Shown here in pieces: positions 28,517 to 37,623 of a DNA stretch of 64,000 bases. The number at the start of each line of letters is the position of its first letter. Position 1 is the stretch's first letter. The notes beneath the pieces are model-generated. The model was not told where the DNA came from and did not search any database. It saw only the letters and a program-made list of their open reading frames with translations. The stretch comes from Sphingomonadales bacterium 12-68-11. Lineage in GTDB: Bacteria; Pseudomonadota; Alphaproteobacteria; Sphingomonadales; Sphingomonadaceae. The stretch covers positions 151,252 to 215,251 of the forward strand of contig NCCV01000002.1 in NCBI GenBank assembly GCA_002279825.1, given 5' to 3'. The position numbers were made by a program, and so were the translations under genes.

Positions 28517-30328
28517 ATGCCCACGATCCGCCGCCTTCCCGAGACGCTGATCAACCGCATCGCCGCGGGCGAAGTGGTCGAACGGCCGGCCGCCGCGCTC
28601 AAGGAACTGGTCGAGAACGCGATCGACGCCGGTGCCACGCAGATTGCGGTCACGCTGGTGGAAGGCGGGCTGGGACGGATCGAAGTGACCGACAATGGCT
28701 GCGGAATGACGCCCGCCGAAATGGCGCTCGCGCTCGAACGCCACGCCACCTCGAAGCTGCCCGACGCGCTGGTCGGGGAAGAAGGCGCGATCGAGCGCGT
28801 CGTCACGCTCGGTTTTCGCGGCGAGGCGCTGCCCTCGATCGCGAGCGTCGCGCGGTTGACGCTGGAGAGCCGTCCGCATGGCGCTGCGGAGGGTTGGCGC
28901 CGCGTGGTCGATCACGGCTTGCTGACGGACGAAGGCCCCGCCGCGCTGCCGCCGGGCACGCGGGTGCGGGTCGAGGAGCTGTTCGGCAAAGTCCCCGCGC
29001 GGCGCAAGTTTCTCCGCTCGGAACGCAGCGAATATGCCGCCTGTCTCGACGTGGTGCGGCGCCTCGCGATGGCGCGGCCCGACATCCGCTTCGATTTCGA
29101 GCACGGCGGTCGGCGCGTGCTGGCGTTGCAGGGCGGGGAAGGGCTCGCTGAGCGGGTGGCGCGGATCGTCGATCGCGCGCTGGCCGACAACGGCACGGCA
29201 GTCGAGATCGCGCGCGGGTCAATGCGGCTCACCGGCGTGGCCGGCCTGCCGACTTTCAACCGCGGCGTCGCCGATCACCAGTACCTGTTCGTCAACGGCC
29301 GCCCGGTGAAGGACCGGCTCTTGGTGGGCGCGGTGCGCGGCGCCTATGCCGGGATGCTGGCGCATGACCGCCACGCGGTGCTGGCGCTGTTCCTTGAACT
29401 TCCCACCGAGGACGTCGATGTCAACGTCCACCCGGCCAAGACCGAAGTGCGCTTTCGGGAGCCGGCGGCGGTGCGCGGGTTCCTGGTCTCTGGGCTGCGC
29501 GAGGCGCTTTCGAGCGGCGACAAGCGCAGCGCGCATCTGCCCGACGCCGCGGCGATGAACCGCTGGCAGCGCGAACCGATCGCGGCCCGCGCGCCCGAGC
29601 TCGCCTCGATCTTCGGCCGCGACTGGTCGCCGCCTTCGGGCCAAGTGGCGGAACCGGGCCGCGCCTGGCATGGGCCTGAAGCGGGCGTTCTCACGCCGCT
29701 AGGCCGCGCCGAGATGGCCGCCGATGTGCCCGCCGAGGCCGGAGACTATCCGCTGGGAGTGGCGAGGGGCCAAGTCGCCGATACTTATATCGTGGCCGAG
29801 GCCGCCGACGGCCTGGTCCTCGTCGACCAGCACGCCGCGCATGAGCGGCTGGTGCTTGAACGGCTCCGCGCAGCGGGGACCGGCGAGGCGCTTGCGGCAG
29901 GGCAGGTGCTGCTCATGCCCGAAGTGGTCGAGCTCGACGAACCGGCCTGCGACCGGCTCGAAGGCGAAGCCGAGCGGCTCGCCGCTTACGGCCTCGCGAT
30001 CGAGCGGTTCGGCCCGGCTGCGCTGCTCGTCCGCGCGATGCCCGCCGTGCTGCGCGGTGCCGATCCCGAACGCCTCCTGCGCGACCTCGCCGACGATCTC
30101 GCCGGCCACGGCGAAAGTCTGCTGCTCGGCGAGAAGATCGAACACGTGCTGGCGACAATGGCCTGTCACGGCTCGGTGCGCGCGGGACGGCGATTGACCG
30201 TCAGCGAAATGAATGCCCTACTGCGCGAGATGGAATGCACCCCCCGCTCAGGCCAATGCAATCACGGCCGCCCGACCTGGGTCAAATTGTCGATGGCCGA
30301 CGTGGCCAAGCTGTTTGGACGGCATTGA
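28517..30328 (+). CDS. mutL: DNA mismatch repair protein MutL (endonuclease type)
   Basis: This 603-residue protein has an N-terminal GHKL ATPase with NAIDAGATQI, DNGCGM and GFRGEALPSI. The C-terminal domain keeps the endonuclease motif DQHAAHERLVLE near residue 437, and the ACHGSVRAG and CNHGRPT elements. It should therefore nick the daughter strand itself, as in bacteria without MutH. It overlaps the downstream lipoprotein gene (TGATG). Confidence 0.95.
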   Translation: MPTIRRLPETLINRIAAGEVVERPAAALKELVENAIDAGATQIAVTLVEGGLGRIEVTDNGCGMTPAEMALALERHATSKLPDALVGEEGAIERVVTLGFRGEALPSIASVARLTLESRPHGAAEGWRRVVDHGLLTDEGPAALPPGTRVRVEELFGKVPARRKFLRSERSEYAACLDVVRRLAMARPDIRFDFEHGGRRVLALQGGEGLAERVARIVDRALADNGTAVEIARGSMRLTGVAGLPTFNRGVADHQYLFVNGRPVKDRLLVGAVRGAYAGMLAHDRHAVLALFLELPTEDVDVNVHPAKTEVRFREPAAVRGFLVSGLREALSSGDKRSAHLPDAAAMNRWQREPIAARAPELASIFGRDWSPPSGQVAEPGRAWHGPEAGVLTPLGRAEMAADVPAEAGDYPLGVARGQVADTYIVAEAADGLVLVDQHAAHERLVLERLRAAGTGEALAAGQVLLMPEVVELDEPACDRLEGEAERLAAYGLAIERFGPAALLVRAMPAVLRGADPERLLRDLADDLAGHGESLLLGEKIEHVLATMACHGSVRAGRRLTVSEMNALLREMECTPRSGQCNHGRPTWVKLSMADVAKLFGRH

Positions 30329-30825
30329 TGCGGCGCGCGGTACTTGTTCTCGCACTGCTGGCCGCCGGCTGCGGGCAGGAGCTGACACCCGAAGAGCGAG
30401 AGCTGCGCGACCGGCAGGACGTGGCGCAAGTCGAGAAGGCCAACGAGGTCTTGCCGCCGCTCGAACCGGTCACGCCCGAGCCGCTGCTCTATCCCGATAT
30501 CGAGCGCTATGACATCAAGGGCGCGGCCTGCAACTACGCGCCGGGCACGAGCCTCGGCACCCGGGTGGTCGCGCGCGAGGCCGACGCGTTCATCAAGATC
30601 GGCGGCGAGGTCGAGCGGCTGGCCGCGGATTCGGGCGCGCGCGAACTGCCGCTGCGGACCCGCTCGCGCTATACCGGCAAGGCCTACGAGCTGCGGCTCG
30701 AGCTAAAGGGGGAAGGCGCATCCGGCGAGGCTGGCCCGGCCGATCTCGAAGGCACCGTGACCTTGCGCGACGGACACGGCCGCGTGGTCTATACCGGAAC
30801 CGGGCTTGCCCAGTGCGCGGGTTGA
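30328..30825 (+). CDS. Putative lipoprotein of unknown function
   Basis: This 165-residue protein has an N-terminal signal and lipobox, LLAAGC, with Cys at about 14. The mature part begins with charged helices (LTPEERELRDRQDVAQVEKA) and continues as a compact alpha/beta region containing CNYAPGTSLGTRVVAREADAF. It overlaps the mutL stop and is probably co-transcribed. No family was recognised. Confidence 0.75.
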   Translation: MRRAVLVLALLAAGCGQELTPEERELRDRQDVAQVEKANEVLPPLEPVTPEPLLYPDIERYDIKGAACNYAPGTSLGTRVVAREADAFIKIGGEVERLAADSGARELPLRTRSRYTGKAYELRLELKGEGASGEAGPADLEGTVTLRDGHGRVVYTGTGLAQCAG

Positions 30826-30838
30826 GCGCTCAGGCCGA

Positions 30839-31588
30839 TCAGCGCACGCGCTTGACGAAGATTCCGCCGCCCTCGCGGCGCTCGACCTGGAAGTTGGGAA
30901 TCGCCTCGAGCAGGTCGATCAGTTTGGCATAGCCATAGTTGCGCGTGTCGAACGACGAGCGGTTGCCGGCGAGCTTGCCGACATCGCTCAGCGACGCAAA
31001 CTGACGCTCGTCGCGCTTGGCCGTTTTCCAGGCATCGCCGAGCAGCTTGAGCAGTTCGTCGTCGATCGGGAGCTTGGACGAGGAGGGCGAGGGAGCGGGC
31101 GCCGCGGCCGGCGACTTGGCGGCGACCGTCGGCGGCGCTTCGGCGGTTTCGACCAGCGCCCCGACATCGATGAACCGGGTGCAAGCCTCGCGAAACGACA
31201 CCGGCGTCTTCGCGGTGCCGAAGCCGAATACCGGCAGTCCGTCCTGCTTGATGCGCACCGCCAGCGGCATGAAGTCGCTGTCGCTGGTCATCAGCCCGAA
31301 CCCGTCGACCCGCCCGCCGTAAAGCAGGTCGAGCGCATCGATCGTCATTTTCATGTCGGTCGCGCTCTTTCCCTTGGCGACGTCGAACTGCTGGTTGGGC
31401 TCGATCGCATAGCGATGGAGGATCGATGACCACCCCTTGAGCGCGGGCTTCTGCCAGTTGCCGTAGGCACGGCGGATGTTGACCGTGCCGAACTCGGCAA
31501 GCACGGTCAGGACCGCGTCGAGCCCGGCCGCCGAGGCGTTGTCGGCGTCGATCAGCAGGGCGATGTTGCGGTCGGATCGGTCGGTCAT
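30839..31588 (-). CDS. NYN-domain (LabA/DUF88-like) protein with C-terminal OST-HTH/LOTUS domain
   Basis: In this 249-residue protein, residues 5-150 form a NYN (PIN-like) nuclease fold with acidic residues in LLIDADNAS, DMKMTIDALDLL and GLMTSDSDFMPL. An Ala/Pro linker (about 155-175) leads to a LOTUS-like winged helix (about 180-249). Such proteins are thought to process RNA. It starts 7 bp after the carbonic anhydrase gene, so it may share that operon. ATG at 31588 is taken because the fold begins there. Confidence 0.85.
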   Translation of the reverse strand: MTDRSDRNIALLIDADNASAAGLDAVLTVLAEFGTVNIRRAYGNWQKPALKGWSSILHRYAIEPNQQFDVAKGKSATDMKMTIDALDLLYGGRVDGFGLMTSDSDFMPLAVRIKQDGLPVFGFGTAKTPVSFREACTRFIDVGALVETAEAPPTVAAKSPAAAPAPSPSSSKLPIDDELLKLLGDAWKTAKRDERQFASLSDVGKLAGNRSSFDTRNYGYAKLIDLLEAIPNFQVERREGGGIFVKRVR

Positions 31589-31595
31589 GGTTTCC

Positions 31596-32210
31596 TCAAG
31601 CAGGGCCAAACTCGCCCGTTTCCGTGTCCAGGACATAAAGCTGCCCGGCAGTGATCGCGAACCACATGCCATGGAGCGTGAGTTCGCCGCGTGCCACTCG
31701 CTCGGCGACGAACGGGAACGTCATCAGATTGCCCAAGCTGCACTTGATCCCGGCCCATTCCAGGGCTTGCTGGGGATCGACCGGGCCCGCCGCCAGCACT
31801 TCCGCTTTTGCCCGATCGAGAATGCGCATCCAGTCGTCGACGAAGTCGTAGCCGCTCAAGCCCGGCCCTTCGAGCGACGCGTGGATCCCGCCGCATCGGC
31901 CATGCCCCATGACGACGACGTGGCGGACGCGCAAGTGGCGTACCGCGAACTCGATCGCCGCCGACGCGCCATGCAGACCGCCGCCCGGTTCGAAAGGCGG
32001 CACCAGGTTGGCAACGTTGCGCAGGGCGAAGACCTGTCCCGGCTCGACGTCGAAGATGGTCGCCGGATCGACCCGGCTGTCACAGCACGAAATGACCATA
32101 ACCGGCGGCGCCTGGCCTTCCGCCAGCGCGTCGAAGCGCGCACGCTGCTGCGGGTAGGCGTTGGCCTTGAAGCGGCGATAGCCTTGAAGGAGCTGGGCAA
32201 ACTCGGGCAT
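31596..32210 (-). CDS. Beta-carbonic anhydrase
   Basis: This 204-residue enzyme interconverts CO2 and bicarbonate. The zinc ligands are clear: C42 with D44 and R46 in CCDSR, then H103 and C106 in GHGRCGG. The start overlaps the stop of the PII-like gene (ATGA), and both follow an SbtA-type bicarbonate transporter gene. The enzyme probably works on imported bicarbonate. The same frame stays open far upstream inside sbtA, but that part is only shadow. Confidence 0.93.
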   Translation of the reverse strand: MPEFAQLLQGYRRFKANAYPQQRARFDALAEGQAPPVMVISCCDSRVDPATIFDVEPGQVFALRNVANLVPPFEPGGGLHGASAAIEFAVRHLRVRHVVVMGHGRCGGIHASLEGPGLSGYDFVDDWMRILDRAKAEVLAAGPVDPQQALEWAGIKCSLGNLMTFPFVAERVARGELTLHGMWFAITAGQLYVLDTETGEFGPA

Positions 32211-32521
32211 CAAAAGCGCTCGCCGCGCACCACTTCGACGTCGCCGATGGCGAGTATCATGCCGTAGCTGTCGAGGAGCGGGCCGAGCGCGGCTGCGGCA
32301 GCCGCGGCCTTCTCTGCGGAGGTGATTGCCAGGACGATTTGCTTTGCGGTCGCTCCGGTCAATTCGTCGTCTTGCCACTCGCCCTGGCGACCTCCGCCCG
32401 CGGTAACATGAAGCACGCTCCATCCCTGTATCCCGGACGCGCGCAGCTCTGCGACGATCTTTCCGACCAGCGGGGCATCGGCGAGGATTTCGAGGCGCTT
32501 GCGGACGACGGTGGTGGCCAT
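32210..32521 (-). CDS. PII-like regulator of the SbtA transporter (SbtB-like)
   Basis: This 103-residue ferredoxin-like protein has the PII pattern (VGKIVAELRASGIQGWSVLHVTAGGGRQGEW, then TSAEKAAAAAAALGPLL and VRGERF). It is encoded between sbtA and carbonic anhydrase, like cyanobacterial SbtB, which binds adenine nucleotides and controls SbtA. The C-terminal CGPxGC redox loop seen in some SbtB is absent. Assignment rests on fold pattern and position. Confidence 0.8.
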   Translation of the reverse strand: MATTVVRKRLEILADAPLVGKIVAELRASGIQGWSVLHVTAGGGRQGEWQDDELTGATAKQIVLAITSAEKAAAAAAALGPLLDSYGMILAIGDVEVVRGERF

Positions 32522-32524
32522 GGG

Positions 32525-33472
32525 TCAGCTTAGCACCTGCGCCAATGCCGCGAACAGGGGTATCCCTAGAATCACGTTGAATGGGAACGTGATACCGAGC
32601 GCCATCGACAGGTAGATGCCGGGATCGGCCTCTGGCAGCGCCATGCGCATCGCCGCCGGCACCGCTATGTAGGAAGCGCTTGCAGCGAGTATGCCCAGAG
32701 CAGCGGCACTGCCGACGTCGAGGCCGATCAACGTTCCCAATACCGTTCCGATGGCGCCGTTGATCAGCGGTAGGATCACCGCGAGCAGCGCCAGCCGCGC
32801 GGTCAAGGAGCGCGACTGCACGATCCGCCGCGCGGCCACCAGGCCCATGTCGAGCAGGAACAGGCACAGGATACCGCGATAGCCGCTCTCGAACACCGGG
32901 CTGATCGGCGCGAAGCCGTCTCGCCCCGCGATCAGCCCGATCCCGAATGCACCGACCAGGAGCAGCACCGGGCCGTTGGCGAGAAGCTCCCGCCACTGCC
33001 CGCGCAGCCGATTCCCGGCCGCGCCGCGGCGTGCGATGTAGAGGCCGCTGATTATCGCCGGCGTTTCCATCAGAGCCAGTACCGCGACCATGAATCCCGC
33101 CGCCGGAACACCGGCGGCTGCAAGCATATCGCTGGCGGCCCCGAACGTGACCAGGCTGACCGAACCATAGTGCGCGGCGACCGCCGCCGCATCGATCCTG
33201 CCCAGCCGACCGACGCGTTGAAGCAAGGCGAACGCCAGGAACGGCAGCAGCAGGCTGAGCACAATCCCGGCTAGCGCGGCATAGCCCAGCAAGGGCGTGA
33301 ACCCCGCGTCCGCCACGGCGACCCCGCCTTTCAGCCCGATGGCCGCCATCAGATAGATTGAAAGCGCCTTGGCCACGGCCTCGGGAACGGCCAGATCGCT
33401 GCGCAGCAGCGCGGCGATGAAGCCGAGAGCGAAGAACAGCACGACCGGAGATGTCAGGGTGTCCGCAATCAT
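32525..33472 (-). CDS. sbtA: Sodium-dependent bicarbonate transporter, SbtA family
   Basis: This 315-residue membrane protein has about ten helices and an inverted-repeat pattern. Segments such as ALSIYLMAAIGLKGG, GSVSLVTF and YIAVPAAMRMALPEADPG are characteristic of SbtA (formerly DUF897). It is the first gene of a compact leftward set with the PII-like protein and carbonic anhydrase, 3 bp upstream of the former. Import of bicarbonate for carboxylation or pH control in a heterotroph is the likely role. Confidence 0.88.
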   Translation of the reverse strand: MIADTLTSPVVLFFALGFIAALLRSDLAVPEAVAKALSIYLMAAIGLKGGVAVADAGFTPLLGYAALAGIVLSLLLPFLAFALLQRVGRLGRIDAAAVAAHYGSVSLVTFGAASDMLAAAGVPAAGFMVAVLALMETPAIISGLYIARRGAAGNRLRGQWRELLANGPVLLLVGAFGIGLIAGRDGFAPISPVFESGYRGILCLFLLDMGLVAARRIVQSRSLTARLALLAVILPLINGAIGTVLGTLIGLDVGSAAALGILAASASYIAVPAAMRMALPEADPGIYLSMALGITFPFNVILGIPLFAALAQVLS

Positions 33473-33561
33473 CGCGCAATCGGATCCATAGAGGGCCGGC
33501 CACGCCCGTTACCGTCTCGGCCACGGTTGGCAAGGGCGGGTGGCGCGGCTAAGGGCGCCGG

Positions 33562-34451
33562 ATGGCCTCCACCTCTCCGACCGTACGCGTCTCCAAGCCC
33601 GATTGGATCCGGGTCAAGGCGCCGGTCAGCAGGGGCTACCACGAAACCCGCGCGTTGATGCGCGAACTCAGTCTCAATACGGTGTGCGAGGAAGCCGCCT
33701 GTCCGAACATCGGCGAGTGCTGGACCAAGAAGCACGCGACGGTGATGATCCTGGGCGACGTCTGCACGCGTGCCTGCGCGTTTTGCAACGTCAAGACCGG
33801 GATGCCCCGCAAAGTCGATCCGCTCGAGCCCGAGCACGTCGCCGCCGCGGCCGCCAAGCTCGGGCTGGAGCACATCGTGGTAACCTCGGTCGTATGCAGT
33901 TCGTCAAAGTCATCGAAGCGATCCGCCGCGCGGCGCCGGGCACGACGATCGAAATCCTGACCCCCGACTTCCGCGGCAAGATGCGCGAGGCGGTCGAGGC
34001 GATCTGCGCCGCCGGACCTGATGTTTACAACCACAACCTCGAGACCGTCCCGCGCCTCTACCCGACAATCCGCCCGGGCGCGCGCTACTACGCCTCGCTG
34101 CGCCTGCTCGAAGAGGTCAAGCGCCACGATCCCCTGATCTTCACCAAGTCAGGCGTCATGCTGGGCCTCGGCGAAGCGCGGCTCGAAGTGCACCAGGTGA
34201 TGGACGACATGCGCTGCGCCGGGGTCGATTTCCTAACCATGGGCCAGTATCTGCAACCCACCCCCAAGCACGCACGGGTGGAGGAGTTCGTGACCCCGCA
34301 GGCGTTCGCGGCGTTCGGCGCGATCGCCCGGGCCAAGGGCTTCCTGCAGGTCGCGGCGAGCCCGCTGACCCGCTCGAGCTATCATGCGGGCGAGGATTTC
34401 GCGCAGATGCGCGCCGCGCGCGCGGCCAAGCTGGCCCCCCAGCGCCCCTGA
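33562..34451 (+). pseudogene. lipA: Lipoyl synthase LipA, split by a net 28-nt deletion frameshift
   Basis: The first frame (33562 to about 33891) encodes the LipA N terminus with both iron-sulfur motifs: [12 protein letters not shown] (auxiliary cluster) and [10 protein letters not shown] (radical-SAM). It reads correctly to HIVVTSV. The conserved DRDDLxDGGA stretch that should follow is missing. Five bases later the family sequence resumes in another frame ([28 protein letters not shown] from 33897), running to 34451. Thirty-three bases are expected where five remain, giving a net loss of 28 nt. LipA makes the lipoyl cofactor needed by the pyruvate dehydrogenase E2 encoded at 57156. The break may be real, with a second lipA elsewhere, or an assembly error. 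Confidence 0.85.
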
Positions 34452-34909
34452 TGCCCGGTATCCGTGAAACGCGGCGCTTGCCCTATAGCGCCGAGCAGAT
34501 GTTCGACCTCGTCGCCGATGTCGCGCGCTATCCCGAGTTCCTGCCCTGGGTCGTCGCCACCCGCGTGCGTTCGGACGACGGGACCGAGATGCTCGCCGAC
34601 ATGCTGGTCGGCTTCAAGGCGCTGCGCGAGAAGTTCACTTCGCGGGTGCTCAAGCAGCGGCCCGACCGGCTCGAAGTGATCTATGTCGACGGGCCCATGC
34701 GCGATCTCGACAACGTCTGGCATTTTCGGCCCACCGCCGAAGGCTGCGAGATCGAGTTCGCGGTCGATTTCAGCTTCCGGAACCGCATGTTCGAACTCAT
34801 GGCCGGCCAGTACTTCGACCGGGCGTTCCGCAAAATGGTGGCCGCGTTCGAGGAGCGCGCTCACGCGCTTTACGGCAGCAGCAGCTCCAGCGCGCAAAGC
34901 GTCGCCTGA
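34451..34909 (+). CDS. RatA/Coq10-like START-domain protein
   Basis: This is a 152-residue single START-like domain with RRLPYSAEQMFDLVADVARYPEFLPWV near the N terminus and a C-terminal amphipathic helix. Homologues are named RatA (ribosome association toxin) or Coq10, a ubiquinone-binding chaperone; the latter role is more likely for a lone chromosomal copy. The ATG overlaps the lipA stop (TGATG). The 3' end overlaps the convergent pncC gene by 40 bp. Confidence 0.85.
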   Translation: MPGIRETRRLPYSAEQMFDLVADVARYPEFLPWVVATRVRSDDGTEMLADMLVGFKALREKFTSRVLKQRPDRLEVIYVDGPMRDLDNVWHFRPTAEGCEIEFAVDFSFRNRMFELMAGQYFDRAFRKMVAAFEERAHALYGSSSSSAQSVA

Positions 34910-35367
34910 CGGCGCACGCCTGAGCGGCTCTCGCCTTCGAACAGCCGGGTTTCAGCGTCCGGTTTACTCTCGCCGCGCACTGCCCGGGCGAACACCACCG
35001 TGCCGACCGGCTTCTGCGGGCTGCCGCCCCCCGGCCCGGCGATGCCGCTGATCGCCACCGCCACGTCGGCCTCGCTCCGCTCAAGCGCGCCCTGTGCCAT
35101 CGCATAGACGCAGGCGATCGAGACAGCGCCGAACGCGTCGATGATGTCCGGCGAGACGCCCAGCTCGCGGGTCTTGGCCGCGTTCGAGTAAGTTACGAAG
35201 CCGCGATCGAGCACGACCGAGGAGCCGGCTATCTCGGTCAGAGCGGCGGCGACGAGCCCTCCGGTGCAGCTCTCAGCCACTACCACGGTGCGTCCTGCCG
35301 CGCGGTTGGCTTCGACCACGCGCCGCGCCAGCGCGACGATGTCGTCGGGAAGCAGGCTGTCGGTCAT
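34870..35367 (-). CDS. pncC: Nicotinamide-nucleotide amidase PncC (CinA C-terminal domain)
   Basis: This 165-residue CinA C-terminal-type amidase returns NMN to nicotinate mononucleotide in NAD salvage. VVAESCTGGLVAAALTEIAGSS and AISGIAGPGGGSPQKPVGTV are the family signatures. It is a stand-alone form without the CinA N-terminal domain. The ATG overlaps the ispDF stop. Confidence 0.9.
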   Translation of the reverse strand: MTDSLLPDDIVALARRVVEANRAAGRTVVVAESCTGGLVAAALTEIAGSSVVLDRGFVTYSNAAKTRELGVSPDIIDAFGAVSIACVYAMAQGALERSEADVAVAISGIAGPGGGSPQKPVGTVVFARAVRGESKPDAETRLFEGESRSGVRRQATLCALELLLP

Positions 35368-36512
35368 GACAGGTGGATCGGCACCAGCGTGGCGACCGCC
35401 TGGGCGGCGATGCCTTCGCCGCGCCCGGTGAACCCGAGCCGCTCGGTGGTGGTGGCCTTCACGTTGACCGCTCCTACCGCCACCCCGAGCAGCTCGGCAA
35501 GCCGCGCGCGCATGGCGTCGCGGTGCGGACCGATCTTGGGAGCTTCGCAGATCAGGGTGAGGTCGACGTTGCCGATCGCAAAACCCGCCTCGCGTGCCAG
35601 CTTCACGGCGTGCTCGACGAAGCGGCTGGAGGGGGCACCGCGCCACTGCGGATCGCTCGGCGGGAAGTGCTGACCGATGTCGCCTGCGCCGCACGCGCCC
35701 AGAACGGCATCGACGACGGCGTGCAGCCCGACATCGGCATCACTGTGGCCAGCGAGACCTCGGTCGTGGTCGATTCGCAGGCCGCACAGCCACAGCTCCT
35801 CGCCTTCGGCCAGGCGGTGGACGTCGAACCCGGTGCCGGTGCGCGGAAGCAAAGCTGCCATGAAATCCTCCGCGAATGTGAGCTTGCGCAGCCGTTCGTC
35901 GCCGTCGACCAAGGCCACCTCGAGCCCCGCGGCGCGGGCGACTTGCGCGTCGTCGCCTGCCGACGGCGCTCCGGGCCAGGCGCGGTGCGCGGCAAGGATG
36001 GCGTCATAACGGAACGCCTGCGGGGTCTGCACCCGCCGAAACTCTTCACGCGCGGCGCTTCCGGCCATCAGCCCGGCCTCGGCGCGGGCGAGACTGTCGA
36101 CCACCGGCAGGACCGGGATCGCGCCGGGATGTTCGGCCAGGGCTGTCACCAAGCGATCGACGACTTCGGGGGGACAATCGGGCCGGGCGGCATCATGGAT
36201 CAGCACCAGATCGGGGGCATGGCGGGCGAGCGCTTCGAGCGCCGCCTTGACCGATTCCTGGCGGGTCGCGCCGCCTGGCACCGGGTGAACCCCGCCAAGG
36301 CCTTGCAGCGCAGCTTCGGCCAGCGCCTCAGCGCCTGCCGCGATCGCGACCACGATCGGCTCGGCCCCGGACGCCTGCAGCGCCTCCACCGCGCGCCGCA
36401 CCACCGGTTGCCCGCGCCATTCCAGATATTGCTTGGGAACCGTCCCGCCCGCGCGCGTGCCGGAGCCTGCGGCAACGATCACGGCGGCAAATCTGGTGGG
36501 GGCGAGGGGCAT
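35364..36512 (-). CDS. ispDF: Bifunctional IspD/IspF (MEP pathway)
   Basis: This 382-residue fusion provides two non-consecutive steps of isoprenoid synthesis. The N-terminal IspD cytidylyltransferase (about 1-220) has [10 protein letters not shown] and PKQY, then HDAARP. The C-terminal IspF cyclase (about 225-382) has [19 protein letters not shown] and the conserved [15 protein letters not shown] end. The fusion is usual in alphaproteobacteria. ATG at 36512 places the Rossmann strand at the N terminus. It is divergent from dusB. Confidence 0.95.
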   Translation of the reverse strand: MPLAPTRFAAVIVAAGSGTRAGGTVPKQYLEWRGQPVVRRAVEALQASGAEPIVVAIAAGAEALAEAALQGLGGVHPVPGGATRQESVKAALEALARHAPDLVLIHDAARPDCPPEVVDRLVTALAEHPGAIPVLPVVDSLARAEAGLMAGSAAREEFRRVQTPQAFRYDAILAAHRAWPGAPSAGDDAQVARAAGLEVALVDGDERLRKLTFAEDFMAALLPRTGTGFDVHRLAEGEELWLCGLRIDHDRGLAGHSDADVGLHAVVDAVLGACGAGDIGQHFPPSDPQWRGAPSSRFVEHAVKLAREAGFAIGNVDLTLICEAPKIGPHRDAMRARLAELLGVAVGAVNVKATTTERLGFTGRGEGIAAQAVATLVPIHLS

Positions 36513-36594
36513 GGCGCGCGGTCGCCCGGCTAGCGGCTTGCCGCGGGGGCTGCAATCCACTATGCGCTGCCCGATTTTTAGGCACACCCCCCAG

Positions 36595-37623
36595 ATGTCA
36601 TCGCTTCCCACCCCACCGGCGCTCGAGCCGATCCAAATCGGTCCGCTCCGGATCGACTGCCCGGTTGTGCTCGCGCCGATGACCGGCGTGACCGACATGC
36701 CGTTCCGCACGCTCGTGCGCCGCTACGGCTCGGGGCTCAACGTGACCGAGATGATCGCCAGCCCGGCGATGATCCGCGAGACCCGGCAGAGCCTGCAGAA
36801 GGCGGCGTGGGACTTGCGCGAGGAGCCGATCTCGATGCAGCTCGCCGGCTGCTCGCCGACCGAGATGGCCGAGGCCGCCAAGCTCAACGAGCAACGCGGC
36901 GCGGCGATCATCGACATCAACATGGGCTGCCCGGTCAAGAAGGTCGTCAACGGCGATGCCGGCAGCGCGCTGATGCGCGACCTTCCGTTGGCCGCGAGCC
37001 TGATCGCGGCGACGGTCAAAGCGGTTTCGGTACCGGTCACGGTCAAGATGCGGATGGGCTGGTGCCACGACAGCCTCAACGCACCCGAACTGGCGCGCAT
37101 CGCCGAGGATCTCGGCGCGCGGCTGATCACCGTCCACGGCCGCACCCGTAACCAGATGTACAAGGGCAGTGCCGACTGGGCCTTCGTCCGCAAGGTGAAG
37201 GATGCGGTATCGCTGCCGGTCATCGTCAACGGCGATATCTGCGGGATAACCGATGCCGCCGCCGCGCTCGCGCAATCGGGCGCCGACGGGGTGATGATCG
37301 GGCGGGGGGCGTACGGCAAGCCCTGGCTGCTTGGCCAGGTCATGCATTGGTGGCGAACCGGCGAGGCTTTGCCCGAGCCCGACATCGACGAGCAGTATGC
37401 GGTGCTGACCGAGCACTACCGCGCCATGCTCGATCACTACGGTGACGAAGTGGGCCTGCGCATCGCGCGCAAGCACCTCGGTTGGTACACCAGGGGACTG
37501 CCGGGTTCGGCCGAGTTCCGTAACCGCGTCAACTTCGTCGATGATGCCCGGCAGGTGCTGAGCGACCTGGCACGGTTCTACGAACCGTTCCTGCGGGACC
37601 AGGCCCAGCGTCAAGCGGCATGA
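36595..37623 (+). CDS. dusB: tRNA-dihydrouridine synthase (DusB type)
   Basis: This 342-residue flavoenzyme reduces uridines in tRNA. It has an FMN-binding TIM barrel with [22 protein letters not shown] (catalytic Cys), [13 protein letters not shown] and [16 protein letters not shown] at 36595 is taken, since the longer frame upstream overlaps ispDF. It precedes ntrB with an ATGA overlap, the dusB-ntrB order common in proteobacteria. Confidence 0.93.
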   Translation: MSSLPTPPALEPIQIGPLRIDCPVVLAPMTGVTDMPFRTLVRRYGSGLNVTEMIASPAMIRETRQSLQKAAWDLREEPISMQLAGCSPTEMAEAAKLNEQRGAAIIDINMGCPVKKVVNGDAGSALMRDLPLAASLIAATVKAVSVPVTVKMRMGWCHDSLNAPELARIAEDLGARLITVHGRTRNQMYKGSADWAFVRKVKDAVSLPVIVNGDICGITDAAAALAQSGADGVMIGRGAYGKPWLLGQVMHWWRTGEALPEPDIDEQYAVLTEHYRAMLDHYGDEVGLRIARKHLGWYTRGLPGSAEFRNRVNFVDDARQVLSDLARFYEPFLRDQAQRQAA

